From positions 189,501-253,500 of the forward strand of contig JABMCL010001124.1 of assembly GCA_018857735.1 (NCBI GenBank): DNA of 64,000 nucleotides. Reading direction: 5' to 3'. The notes below the pieces were generated by a model that had not been told where the DNA came from, did no database searches, and saw only the letters and a list, made by a program, of their open reading frames with translations. The translations under genes were made by a program, and so were the position numbers. The DNA comes from Alviniconcha marisindica. Its lineage: Eukaryota > Mollusca > Gastropoda > Provannidae. Below, in pieces: positions 50,764 through 62,329 of this stretch (positions within the stretch are counted from its first letter, which is position 1; each line of letters begins with the position of its first letter).

Positions 50764-53700
50764 GTGAGGATACTGTGTTTTTTTCATTCTTTTTCTTCAG
50801 ATGTTTGGAAATAAAGTTGCAGGTATTATGCTCGATCTTTTAGTTTTTATAGATTGCTGCATGGTACTGGTGCCAGGCGGATTGGAACCGATACCAGCTG
50901 TAAACCAGTTTGAGATTTAATTCCCCATTTGAGTTAGAAAAAATAGGTGCCAGGTGGATTGGAACCGGTACCAGCTGTAAACCAGTTCGAGATTTAATTC
51001 CCTGTTTGAGTTAGCAAAAATAGACTATTCTGCTCTGAGAGAAGCTGCATTGTAAGTCATCAAAGTAGGCTTTGTCAGCCATGATGTTGTTTTTATGTTC
51101 AGTCTGATTTTTTTTTTTAAACCAGTCTGTGGCAAATCTTCAATCCCAGCTTTTTGTGAGGCAGTAGGATCTTTAAACTTGACGTGGTGGTAATTTTTGC
51201 TGAGCTTTTATGTTAATACTGAAACTAAAACCTCTGTCAAACTTTACAGAATCATTTAATGATTCATTATACTGAGTTTGGTGATGATTATCCCACTTGG
51301 CCCCAGACCGCCTGTCACCCGCCCACTCTTTTGCCTTACCACGTAACCCCAGACCACCCGGTAGCAGCCGGCTTATGCAAGTAGGAACAGGATTCTCGTT
51401 TCCGCTATTGTTTACTACTTCTGGCGATGTCCTTTGTTTGAAGTTCGGTTGGGTTTGAGAGACGCTGTGAATTTTCAAAGTTGCAAGATGGACATGCGAT
51501 AGATGCATGAAAATAAAAGCCCAACTGTTAGCAATGGTGTTAGAGCTTCATCCTTTGAGATTTGAACTGTGAATTTGGCTCAGTTGCTTACCATGGGCAC
51601 CCTAACAAACTCACGGAGCTTCATCTTTGGAGTTTTGAACTGGAAATTTTGCAAAGTCGGTTACCCCATGGGTACCCCAAAACCTGACATTTAGATGTAG
51701 ATATTTCAAAACCTGTTGGATATACAGGAACACTGTATTCGCAGACTGGGAAAAATACGAAGTGAGCCGAAACTTTTTTTCAGTGTTTATTATTGATTTT
51801 TAAAGTTGCATACCGGGATCATTTGACACAGTTACTTCCCTTCCCATGGGATTTTGTAGCAAACGGGCAGCGGCTGGTCTGGGGTCAAGTGGGTTAACCA
51901 AAAAGGTTGCAGAAAAGAAATAATAACTGGTGTGGCAGACTGAGCATTTGCACATCTGGTCACTTGTATTAAGATGCATACCTTCGTGACAACATTTTAC
52001 TTACCTGTACAGTTTATGTTACAGTTACCTGTGCCATAAATTGCAGACTGCAGGGATCATATTAATGCCCTTTTTTATGTATATTTTACGCAGTTTTAAA
52101 TGCTAGATGCGCCTTTTTTGGAGAAACACATCCTGCAAATGCAAAAATCAGAGGGCTAATTTCCTGACGTCAGTACATTATGGTAAGAACTGCGCATGTG
52201 CTTGTATTTTTGTGCCTGTTCTGATACGTTTTCCAACATTTTCTGCAGAGTCGGACCCTGTCCCAGAGGTGGTTGAGAATGGTACCCCAGGAGAAACAAC
52301 TCAGCCAACGCAGGAGACCCCAATATTCTATGAGCAGCCAGCTCAGCCCATGAGGTTGGTGTCCTGGTATTCTGAACATGTGGTAGTGTCAAACAAGCTG
52401 TGTAGACATGGTGAAGGGCTTTGGTTTGGATGCTTGTCTGGCAGTGATGAATGGAACTTGCCCTCTCTGACCTCGTATTGTGCTGAGACAAGTTCACCTT
52501 TATGTGTACTCGAAAGTCCTGAGCCAGTTTACCAGAATCATTTTGTGTGGAAGAGATGTAAAAGAAAAGACTTGTGTCTTGTGGTATAAATTGTCATTAC
52601 ATTTTGCACAAAATCTGTTAGACATTAAAGTCTGTCGTGTCCCCTGTAAGAGATGAAAGCTGCTGAGCGTGTTTGCTGCAGTGATGTTGCATCTCCCAAT
52701 GTTTTGACAGCAATGGCACAGTGCAAGAGGAAGAAGTTGAGGTCGCCCCTACTGTTGTGGCTGAGAAGAGCAAGGTGACGGAGGAGACGGAGATTGAACC
52801 CGACATTGATTCTCTTGACATCGATGAGGAGCAGAGCTTTGAGAAAGTGGAGCCTGCCCAACCTGTGGAGACCCCAGCGGAGCCTGAACCGGAGCCCCAG
52901 CCTGGTAGGACTTTCTCATGCTTTCTTTCCTTTGTGCTTCAGTGGAGTTTAGTCTTGTGCTATATTGTTAATTTGATAAATTGTTGCTGTCCAGGGACTT
53001 GTTGAATGCTGGCGCAGGACTGTGGTCAGAGCATGCTCTTTTTGCCTTTTTATGTGTTTTAATTCTTTAAAGGCAATGATGTTTGTAAGTTGCGTCTGAC
53101 CAGTGCCTGGTGGGACGGGCTGCCACCTGTCCACTACACCTCACTGTTGGCTGACGTCAATCCTTTTGCTGAGCCTACCATGATTTAAAGTCCAAATTCA
53201 GAAGCAATGGAGGAAGGTGTTTACGCATCATGCAGTTTTCTGGGCATCTGAGTCCTGCAGCTGATAGACACCTCCAGTTTTCCAGTGCATGTGTGCAGGC
53301 ATCCTGTGTTGTTTGTGTTGCTGACTCACTGCTGTTCTATTTCTGTGGACAGCTGAGCCCCGCAAGCCCTTCTCGTGGGCAGCCCTGGCAAGCAAGAACA
53401 CTCCTGGTTCCGTGGGGGGCTCCCCGTCAGCCCCTTCGTTCGGCACCGCCAGCCAGATTAAACCCAGTCGCCCAGCAGAGCCCAAAGCTGATGCTGGCCC
53501 AGCTGTGCCAAGCAAGTCGGCTGTGCCTGCTGGCAGCTCCCAGCCACAACCCCAGCGTGTACCCAGGTATGGTGGGCCTGCTCACAAGTTTGGGGGGGGG
53601 GGGGGGGTCCACTTCCTGCTGTATTATTGGGCTTTGTGTCAGGTACTGAAAGGGAAGTGGGCAACACATTCTTTGTGACTGCTGTATGGCTTCTTTGTGT

Positions 53701-56504
53701 CTAGGGGCTCCCAGTTATAAGCAAAGTTGTAGGTTTATAATGCTTGCATGCTTGTTTAACTTGATTTAATTTCTTGTATTAGAGTTCACATTTAAATAGG
53801 GGTTCAGATTGTGCCACATTTTTGATGCAGAGGCAGTTTCGCTGAGTGCTAATGTGTAATGCTGACAACACCCCCCCATCCAGTCATGGGGACCGAACAG
53901 TCTCACAGTCAGTTCGAGTTTCATTTTTGTGGTGGCAATGATGTGTTGTAAGTTGCGTCTGACCAGTGCATGATGGGACGGGCTGCCACCTGTCCATCAC
54001 ATCTCACTGTTGGCTGACGTTACCCTCTTACTGAGCCTGTTGGCAGAGTGGACCAAGGTGTCCAGTTATTGATTAGGAAAAGACTTGTTTCTCATTCATT
54101 CACGTATGTTTATTGCTTTTGTCAGGGCCTCCCGAGAGGGACGTTTTGAGCGAGATCGTAGCAACACGAGTCGCGGAGAAGAGGGTGATGGTGACAGCAT
54201 GAGTGGCCGTCGTGGCACTGGTGGTGTTGGTGCCAAGTACCCAGACAGCCACCAGCTGTTTGTGGGCAACCTGCCCCACAACATCTCAGAGCGAGAATTG
54301 AAGGTTTTCTTCGATAGTAAGTACTAACAGGTTTTCTTTTGTGTCTCAGAGAAAGAAGGAGAAGGGAGGGGCAAGAAATAACCTTGGTCATTGGCAATGA
54401 TGTTTGTAAGTTGCGTCTGACCAGTGCATGGTGGGACAGGCTGCCACCTGTCCACGACACCTCACTGTTGGCTGACGTTATCCTTTTTGCTGAGCCAGCC
54501 ATCTTAATGCCAAGATTTTTAGATCTTGTACAGTTGGTGTGTGAATGGCGCAGATAGAACTGTCGTAAGACAAGACAAGGAAATGGCTCATCACACTTCT
54601 CATGCAACATAAAATGAAAATGAAATGTCATCTGTCTGGTTATTTGGTTCTGTGTTATTGGGTGCAAATGAGAGGTGGCTGTTTGTTTCACAGCCATACT
54701 ACAAGCTGGCAGGAAGGAAATGGCGTTCACTGGCCGGTCATGCCACACCTCTGTCAGTTTTAATTTCACATCATTTAGGGAAAATCCGGGAACAGAGGTA
54801 TTGGTGATCCATGCTATGCCAGTAATTTGTTGGTATGCTTGCTTAAAAACATTTTGTTTAGAAGTGTATGTCAGTTTTGTGCATGGTGTTGACATTGTAT
54901 TGATTGTTTCAGAATGGGGCAGTGTGGTTGAACTACGCATCAACACCAAGAGTAGTGGTGGCAAGCTTCCTGTAAGTACTGTAGCTGCGTCAAAATGTTC
55001 TTGAACTGTACATGCTTGCATTTGAGGGATTTGATGGCTAAATAGTTTTTTGTTGTTGTTTTGTTTCAACTAATGTTCAGTGAAATGAGTTGAAATAGTA
55101 ACACCCAGTTGATGTGGGTTTGGTTGTTTATTTTCATATCTGGATTTTGGTTGTTTATTTATGTTTGTGTTGCATGAGTAATGCTTTGTAATACGTTGCT
55201 TTGTTACTGACAAAGTTTTAATGGTGTTTTTGAAACAGGGAAAGGTGCTGGGCCTGACTTCAGTAAAGTACAGTGTTTTTGGTAATACCACAAAATGTAT
55301 AACAGAAGAACAGCTGATGGCATAGAAAATGATGGTCAGGAATTGTTACTATTTTCGTATGGGAATTACTTTGTGGGGTATGATGTGTGATTTATTAGCC
55401 CTGCTGTAGCACAAATGCAGGTTTTTTGTTTGTTTGTTCTAAGTTGGTGTGTATTTCAACAAGAAGACTGTGTGTTGCAGAACTTTGGATTTGTGGTGTT
55501 TGACAGCCCTGAGCCAGTGCAGGATATTCTTAAGCAGAAGGTGAGCATTAGATGTTCTTCTGCTTTTGCTCTTTGCTTCATCTGTGCCCTTTCTTTTATT
55601 TGGCCTTTTTAAGTATGTTGTCCAAGTCTGAAGCTGCTGATATGGTCATGGTAGTCTAACGGCACAAGATTAGGACTGGCAGCCTAACGGCACAAGATTA
55701 GGACTGGCAGTCTAATGGTGCAAGATCAGGACTGGTAATCTGATTGCACGAGATTAGGACCGGTAATATAATGGCACAAGATTAGGACTGGTAATTTAAT
55801 GGCACAAGATTCAGGCTGGTAATTTAATGGCACAAGATTCGGGCTGGTAATTTAATGGCACAAAAGTAGGACTTCTGGTAGTCTGATGGTGCAAGATTAG
55901 GATGTGGCCTGATGGCACAGAACTGGAAAAGGTACTGTGGAAGTCTAATGAGGTAAATCTAATGGCACAACAATAGAATTCGTAGTCTGATGGCACAAAG
56001 GTAAGGACTTGGTCTAATGGTGCAAAGTAGGACTGGTGATCTGCTGGAACAAAATTGAGACTGCCAGGTTTCTGGTCATTGTCATTTAAAAAAAGGCTTG
56101 GGAATTTTCAGCTAATTAGTGTATATCTGCCAAATGTTGCTGACTTTCTGCATGGAGAAAACCCCATTCCTTTCCACTGGGGCCCCATGCATGTATCTGT
56201 TTAGATGTGGGCTCGATGAGGGTGTTGAGGAACAGCTGTTGACTGAGGTCTGTGCATGTTTCAGCCAATCAAGTTCAATGGGGAGCACCGTCTGAACGTA
56301 GAGGAGAAGAAGCCTCGTGGCAGTGATGGCCGGCCAAGCGGACGTGGTGCTCCTCGTGGTGGCGCTGGAGGTCCTCGTGGTGGCTTCAGTGGCCGCGGTG
56401 GCATGAAGAGCACTGGCTTTGGACGCCCCAATGACGGAGACCGACGCGGCATGGGGATGGGCGGAGCCCCCAGAGGTGGCATGTCGGGTGCACCCCGCCG
56501 CTAG
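48803..56504 (+). CDS. G3BP: G3BP / Rasputin, Ras-GAP SH3-domain-binding protein (stress-granule scaffold), complete
   Basis: G3BP is a cytoplasmic RNA-binding scaffold that nucleates stress granules. Eleven coding exons: 48803-48921, 49273-49354, 49609-49710, 50607-50763, 52249-52354, 52711-52904, 53353-53566, 54126-54316, 54914-54972, 55481-55540 and 56265-56504. They total 1524 bases (507 codons plus stop) and every phase joins. Human G3BP1 and G3BP2 have 466 and 482 residues. Domain order is NTF2-like (about 1-145), acidic (about 150-250), proline-rich, RRM (about 365-435) and RGG (about 440-507). ATG at 48803 is chosen because MVM at the start matches vertebrate G3BP and the upstream sequence after the acceptor (48781) is only 22 bases of leader. 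There is a single gene, as in other invertebrates. Confidence 0.97.
50865..51010. repeat. Two-copy ~75-bp tandem duplication in G3BP intron 4
   Basis: GGTGCCAGG(C/T)GGATTGGAAC and AGCTGTAAACCAGTT...GAGATTTAATTCCC occur twice in a row. Confidence 0.88.
51288..51897. mobile_element. MITE-like element with ~25-bp terminal inverted repeats in G3BP intron 4
   Basis: Left end TTATCCCACTTGGCCCCAGA (51288 on) and right end, reverse-complemented, TTAACCCACTTGACCCCAGA (51897 back) match over about 25 bases. The 610-bp interior has no ORF of note but holds a related block at 51333-51365 (CACGTAACCCCAGACCACCC) and two copies of a GAGCTTCATC...ACC(C)CATGGG segment. Size, ends and lack of coding fit a non-autonomous DNA element. 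Target-site duplication is not clear. Confidence 0.65.
52249..53566 (+). CDS. G3BP: G3BP exons 5-7: acidic and proline-rich low-complexity region
   Basis: Exons 5 and 6 are acidic ([52 protein letters not shown]). Exon 7 opens [19 protein letters not shown], paralleling the vertebrate FSWASVTSKN motif, then becomes Pro/Ser/Ala-rich. In vertebrates the acidic tract auto-inhibits RGG-driven condensation; the same role here is inference. Confidence 0.9.
53072..53180 (+). repeat. Intronic ~110-bp repeat, copy 1 of 3 (G3BP intron 6)
   Basis: GGCAATGATGTTTGTAAGTT, GCGTCTGACCAGTGC, GGGCTGCCACCTGTCCA and TCACTGTTGGCTGACGT. The same block occurs at 53934-54040 and 54391-54500. Confidence 0.92.
53934..54040 (+). 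repeat. Intronic ~110-bp repeat, copy 2 of 3 (G3BP intron 7)
   Basis: Same orientation as copy 1, with GATGTGTTGTAAGTTGCGTC at the start. Confidence 0.92.
54126..55540 (+). CDS. G3BP: G3BP exons 8-10: RNA-recognition motif
   Basis: RNP2 is LFVGNL in [20 protein letters not shown] (exon 8) and RNP1 is NFGFVVFD at the start of exon 10. Exon 9 gives [20 protein letters not shown]. The aromatic residues expected for RNA stacking (F in RNP2, two F in RNP1) are present. Confidence 0.95.
54391..54500 (+). repeat. Intronic ~110-bp repeat, copy 3 of 3 (G3BP intron 8)
   Basis: Closest to copy 1. Each copy carries an in-frame stretch without stops ([11 protein letters not shown]...) and a donor-like GTAAGT, but no flanking acceptor argues for an exon. 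Confidence 0.92.
55645..56060. repeat. ~28-30 bp minisatellite in G3BP intron 10
   Basis: About 14 units of CTAATGGCACAAGATTAGGA plus CTGGTAGT, increasingly degenerate to the right, starting about 105 bases after the exon 10 donor. Confidence 0.92.
56265..56504 (+). CDS. G3BP: G3BP exon 11: RGG tail and stop codon
   Basis: After [16 protein letters not shown] (end of the RRM) come repeated RGG/RG motifs: [20 protein letters not shown], then [18 protein letters not shown] and TAG. RGG tails bind RNA and drive condensation in this family. Confidence 0.95.
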   Translation, partial: PIKFNGEHRLNVEEKKPRGSDGRPSGRGAPRGGAGGPRGGFSGRGGMKSTGFGRPNDGDRRGMGMGGAPRGGMSGAPRR

Positions 56505-59500
56505 GAGGGTGCCTGTGACTTGGCACAGTGTTGCTAACTGCCCCCCCTCCCCTCTTGTCCCTTCCAGCTCACTCTCGGCAGTGATGCTGACCCCAACTTG
56601 ACCTGGACTCCGTGTGCAGACAATATGCAATTTCTGTCTGTTGCCGATGGTGATAATTTGGCGGTGTTGATTTTTTCGCTGTGAGGGCAAGCTTGCAAAA
56701 GATGAGGGAGACATTTGTGGCTGCATGATGTTTGAGAACTAGACGCTGACTGATGAAGCCAATGACATGCACAGCCTGGGTCTCTCGTCCCTTTCATCTT
56801 GCAACCACCCGCAGCAGCATCATGACATCTTGCTTCTCACTTGTCAGCTGTTTGTACCCTGCCCCAGCAACTTGTTAAGCTTGTCCTAGAGCCAATGTAA
56901 CTAACCACTCACAAACACGTCCACAGACCTTCAGCGCAGAACTGGTCTCAGTTGGTTGACATTGGTTACAAATGCATTGCCGTATGCATCTTCTCAGAGC
57001 AGGGGATGGGTAGTTCGGGGCTGAAGGACTAACCACCCTACTCTGACGATGCATGTGGTGGTGGCTCATTTTGTGCAGCTTGCCCCTTGGAATTGTTTGG
57101 TGGACAGAATTGCATATTTCCCTGTACACCCCCCCCCCCCCCCCCCGCCCCCCCCCCCTCCTCCTCCTCATCTCTCCTCCCTTTTCTCTCTCCTCCCTCC
57201 CATTTACCCCATGATTCAGAATTCAAGGGGGGAAATGTCACTTTTACTATGTGGTGGCTAAAAGTAGACTAGGAACAAGAGATGACTAAATGCAGCTTTG
57301 TACATCATAACATCAGCTAGAGCTGTTTGTGTCAAAGTCGACAGTTCTTTTTTTTTTTTTTTTTTTGTCCATTCATTGTTAAAAGGCTTAATATTTTGTA
57401 CTCCAGTTGCTTCATAATACTATGCAAATCTGTCTAATCTGGTAGGGAATGACCATCACTACATTACAGAACCATTTCTGTTACGGATATTGATCCACTC
57501 ACACAAAAAAGCCCTTCAAAGAAAAAAAACCAGGAGAGAACTTCCTCACGTGCCATCTGTAGTTGCATTGTGTAGCTGCAATGTGTTGACCAGTACCTCT
57601 TTAATTCAGCTGGTGTGGAGGCTTACTCACTGGAGCGTTATTACTGGCATGGTGTCCAATGAATGGTAGGGGCTACAAAGGTAGCAGTGTTAAGACTTCT
57701 GGCTGGTCCTGTCTGTGGTTTTGTACCCAAAAGTGTTCACATGAAGTGGTACTGGCAAAGATTACCAGCTTGAAATATCTTTGCATGTTAAATTGTTTGT
57801 TTTCCATTCATATAGTGCAGAATTCACAGGAAGTTTTTTGTGATGGCTGGTTTTTTTGTTTTTGTTTTTTTACCCCCCTTCACAGTGGAAAATGAACAGG
57901 AAACTACTGGCAGTGTAGGTCAGCATAGGAGATTACAGTGTAACATTCCTTCTGAAGAAACCATAAACAGGCTCATGCATGACAAAGGTGTTTAGGCAGT
58001 GTTTCAGGGGTTATTGCTGGGGAACAGTCAAGTTGTACCTGCTGCAGGTTTTGTTAGGTGATTACCGTTATTTGGATCTGGCCTCCAGTGATCAGATTTT
58101 ATGTTACACCATTGTGCAATGGTGATGTGCCTCCTAAGAGTTTCAAGGATGATTGTCTGTTTTTAATGATCACTTTTATTCGTTGCAAAGCCACCAGTGT
58201 TGCTATCTTTTTTTATCTTTTTTGTTTGTCAGTGGCCATTCCACTACAATTGGGAAAAATCTGTTGGTGAAAATAATGAAACGGTCATCCATAATGTAAA
58301 AAAGAAGAAGTCAATATCTTGCTGTTTTGTTTCTTTAAAATTTTGGTTCGATTTGCTGCAAGGGATGATTTTTATCAAACCGGAGGAATATCTACATGAA
58401 TGGCTAACAATTTATATTGTTGAACCAAAGATTGTGTGATTTCGAAGTAAATGTTCAGAGGATCCGAAAGGTTTTGAGTGAAAAATCAAAGTTTATTGTT
58501 TCAAATGCGTTTGAACTTGTTGGTTAAAGTTGCTTGTTATTCATGCAGTTCCTTGATATAAATGGTACCAGAGCCTCTCGATGTGAATGGAAAACTGCCA
58601 CTGCTACATGGTGATGTTTCTGCAGTGACTGCTTTTGAATTGTGTTCATTGAAACTAACAACACCAGATGCTTTGCTTCCAGAGGATGTGAACAAACAGG
58701 ATAAATTTTACAAGACACAGAACACTTTTTTTGTTTTTTTCTCTTCTGTTTTTCCTTTTCTTTTCATGGCAACAGCAGGCAGGATTTGTTTTGAAAAAGG
58801 AATTAATGAATAATAGTGATCGTTTTTCTCTTTTGTATTTTTGAGTACTTTGTTTAGCAGCATGCAGTGAGATCATGGAAAGCGAAACAGTAACAGCAAT
58901 TCAAACTACAAGAAGTCATGACTCCGTCATCCTTAGGAAGCTTGTTCAAGTCTTTACATCTGCTCACTTTGGTGGGAAATGCATTCTTGCACCAAGAGAG
59001 CAGGGTTTTGCTTTTTTCTCCTTCTGTATTAGTTTCATCCACCACCAAGACTTTCATTCTGTAATTGTTGAGGTTACAGAGACTGACTTTATATGATTGT
59101 AGGGTACAGTTTTCATTACAAGTTGGGTTGTGAGACACGCAGGAAGAATTGACCGAGACTCTGTTTTTGTTTGCGTCTCTCCAATGAACTTGTGTACTCT
59201 GTAAGAGTTTTTATTTATAATTTTTTTTTTTTTTTTTTTTAAACATTTTTTTATATATATATGTGTGTATGTTTTGAGTGTGACCAATCCCTGTGAAAGC
59301 CGAGCATGTGTGGCATGGTGAAGCGAGTCTGATAAAATAAGAGTAGTGTTGAAATGTACATATAGAAATTCCCTTGTCTTTTTACCACCTATTTTCATCT
59401 TCTCGTTTGTTTCCTCTTTCATTAGGTCATTTTTAGGCAAAGTTGACACCTGTGCCAAATGCTAGATAATCATTGCCATCCAGCACGTTCATCATTTTCA

Positions 59501-60815
59501 ATATTATTTTTCATAGACATTGTGTTCACAGTGTATTTACTACATTTTATTTGCAGTGTCCATTGTGTGGGTTTGGCGTTGTTCTCTAATATCTACCAGC
59601 CATTAGCGCTTTATGATGAAACCGTTCAGCACAATCATACAAGGGGTGTCAAGTTGTGCGTTACATTCTAGGTTTATTTGAGACCAGGAGTAATAGGGGC
59701 TGTTTTAACCAGTGCTTCAGGCACAGCTGCCCTTTGGGTTGGATGGTTTGGACCAGATGGAATAAAGAATTGGGGAATATGTTACGTTTGTCTTGATCAG
59801 ACCACTTGACACAAGTATATCTAGCAGTTTGTGTGTATTTTTGTTTTGGGGTCTTGTCTCTTCTTTTTTTGTTGTTGTTGGGATGTTAGTGTCATATTGG
59901 TTGACCTATACTCCTATTTTAAGTGATAGTCAAAAGGAATTGGTTCATTCAGCAAATCTGCATCTTTCTGCAAAATGAAAGGCTTTTGAAAAGTATGATT
60001 CTTTTTGTGTGTGTGTGGGTTCTCATTGATTCACTGGAGAGATAATGACCATGTTTGATTGACTGCTGGACCTTTGGTGGACAACTAGTTTTGCTTTCCT
60101 CCTCTCTCTGGTAACTTGCTGATCAGAGTTGTAGCCCTTCTGACCTCTGCTTGCCGCTGTCTTCTGGATATCCACCATGTGCTAAATATTCTTGTGATAA
60201 ATAGATGAGGGCAGTGTGTCAGTTGAAAATACACTTAAAGTTGAAAAGTACTCCCCATTGTTTTCCTCAATGCATTCATTGTTGGAAACTGGTCCTGAAT
60301 TGTGTCAACACTAATTATTGTTCAGATTAGAGAAACTCTTGTCCCTCGTGTAGTTAGTTAATTCCTTATTCATGCTGGTCTTTTATTAGTTCTGATTTGC
60401 GGCCAATAGTAGTAGTCCTGAGAGTGAGAGTGGTCCTAGTTGTCTGCATTTCCTCTTGCTGTCAAACTTCAGGGTTACCCCAAAGTACTTGTCATTTCAC
60501 GCGAGATATAGAACCAGTGCAAGTAGGTAGAATGCCTCATTTTGTCAGCTTCATTGGTTTGTTTGCCATTTAATAAGACAGTGGTGACAGGAGCATTGAA
60601 CTCTTCAAAGAGGTTAGTCAGCATGCAGAATAGGAAGTGTGGTATTCAGAGATTGTTGTGCTGGGGTTTGTTCCACATGTGCTGCAAATGGTAGCTTTTT
60701 CTTTAGAAATCAACTGACCATTTTTTATATGTTGGATAGTGTCTGGAAATTGGCAAGGGAATGTGAAAGTGGACTGTAAGAATGTGTGGGAATGAAATAA
60801 AGTGGTTTTGTGTCC
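56505..60815 (+). other. G3BP 3' UTR (long)
   Basis: No other coding sequence was found between the stop and the strongest polyadenylation site. The region holds a poly-C run near 57128-57160 and long T runs (57349-57366, 59221-59240), and is otherwise AT-rich. The full extent is inference. Confidence 0.55.
60796..60801 (+). terminator. Likely main G3BP polyadenylation signal
   Basis: AATAAA followed by a GT-rich stretch (GTGGTTTTGTGTCC...GTGTTGATGTTGG), the usual downstream element. An earlier AATAAA at 59761-59766 could give a shorter 3' UTR. Confidence 0.55.
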
Positions 60816-60829
60816 TTCAAGTGTTGATG

Positions 60830-62080
60830 TTGGTTTTGATTGCTTGGTTGATTACCACACTGAAACTTAGCACTAGGTCATCTGACATCATGACCCTGTT
60901 TAAGATACCAGTTGACTTTGTCAGCAAATGTACACAACATGGTCATTACTTATTAAACATTCAAATCATTTCATAACCCTCCCATTGCACACCAACGATT
61001 CATGCAAACACAGGGTTTGACTGTGCAAGTAGGTGTTTATTCAAATAAATTAGTGTTTGGGTGTTTTTTTTTCGTTTTTTTCATTTTCACTTTGGTCTGC
61101 AATATCACAATGTATTTCAAATGTGGAGAGTATCACATTGTTCATGGTCTTTGTAACACATACATGATGAACAAACAAAACAAAAAAATGATGGTGTCTG
61201 GCGATGGGTACCTAAGTAAGAGTGTTCCAATGAAGGATACATGAACATCATGTAGTTAAGCAATGTTCGCTCAGAACAGTAGTCAATAAAATCACGGTCT
61301 GCACTGCTTGCGGTGAAAACGGGAGATGGTTATATTCAATTCCACATCCATTCACCTTGTTGCAAGACTTCTCAAATGTAACCAAGCTCTGTCAACTTTC
61401 AAAGTCCTCCAGTACAAAAAAGTAATGCAAAACAACGCTGTAAATACACAAATTACAAAACAAGGATCGAAATGGTGTTGGGGTAAAGTCAAATGTGCAG
61501 TTTATGGTGACATGACCCATGGTCACTCATAACAGTCTTCTTGCTGCAGGCTTAACTGCAATTTTGAAAAAAATACTTCAAAATGAAACCCTGTCAAATG
61601 AAAGTTTAAAATAGTACGTAATGTCTAAAGCACGTTTAGAACTTTTACTCCATTTGAGCACATGTTTTCAAATATTTTGCAAGGCTACCTCTGCACAATG
61701 GTAATGAATTCAATGTTTAAAATATAAAAGAAATTTAACCATGGCAAGAGGTAGAAGTACTTTACTTTTTATTGGCTCTAAATGCTGGGCTTTCTTTTCA
61801 CTTGAATCAAAGTTCATCTCTAAATTCTGTCTTTGAATGACCAGATTCACCTCAATACAGTATACTGGCTGTTGTTTATTGCAAGATGGAAGTCTGATTC
61901 AGTTTCTCTAATTTACCAAATGCCTTTTCGGGACACCCCTGAACATTTTGTATGTGGACAAAACAGCAAGTTTTATAAACATCATGTTGCAAAATTTTAC
62001 AGCAGTTATTGTCTTAAATGTAAATTTGGCTGAGAGATGGTGTTCTTTGTTGCGTTCCACAATATTTCATGTACTGTCAT
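60830..62080. other. Intergenic sequence, nothing recognised
   Basis: No ORF with recognisable similarity, no array and no RNA gene seen. Confidence 0.5.
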
Positions 62081-62085
62081 GACAG

Positions 62086-62318
62086 ATGTCAGTGTATGAA
62101 CCGGACCGGGTCACCGAAAAGGAAGGCTGTTGGTGCAAAAGGCATCGGGAGACTGTCTGCCACATTTGTGCAGTACAGAAAAAACAAAAAGTGATAGCAC
62201 AATGTGACACTGGTGAAGGAAATGATACAAAATCATGGCTGGTGAATGTGATTTGTTGATGAAACAACTGAATGAGGCTATCGATACTAACAACCTCAAA
62301 CTGGCAGTAAAGAGAGAG
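62086..62318 (+). CDS. Candidate first coding exon of a Cys-rich protein, with one-base frame break
   Basis: From ATG at 62086 the frame reads MSVYEPDRVTEKEG, then CWCKRHRETVCHIC, whose paired cysteines and histidine suggest a metal-binding knuckle, and runs to a TGA at 62257-62259. One frame over, from ATG at 62235, it reads MAGECDLLMKQLNEAIDTNN and LKLAVKRE up to a good donor (GAG then GTGAGA at 62319). Adding one A to the A4 run at 62229-62232 would fuse the two into one exon. The helical LNEAIDTNNLKLAV segment resembles the start of an ankyrin- or TPR-like helical repeat, but this is weak. No confident family. It could equally be two unrelated chance frames. Confidence 0.45.
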
Positions 62319-62329
62319 GTGAGAGCTAA

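Noticed and set aside
52107..52589. 160-codon plus-strand frame as a separate gene
   Set aside because: It is G3BP exon 5 (52249-52354) read through both flanking introns; AG and GT sites and phases define the exon.
54122..55069. 315-codon open frame on the minus strand
   Set aside because: It is antisense to G3BP exons 8 and 9, whose plus-strand translation is a conserved RRM; no domain is recognisable in the antisense reading.
55645..56060. CRISPR-like regular 28-30 bp repeats (also 16025-16258)
   Set aside because: Units abut with no unique spacers, the DNA is clearly eukaryotic and no cas genes exist; these are minisatellites.
56112..56726. 204-codon open frame on the minus strand
   Set aside because: Shadow of the GC-rich RGG exon of G3BP.
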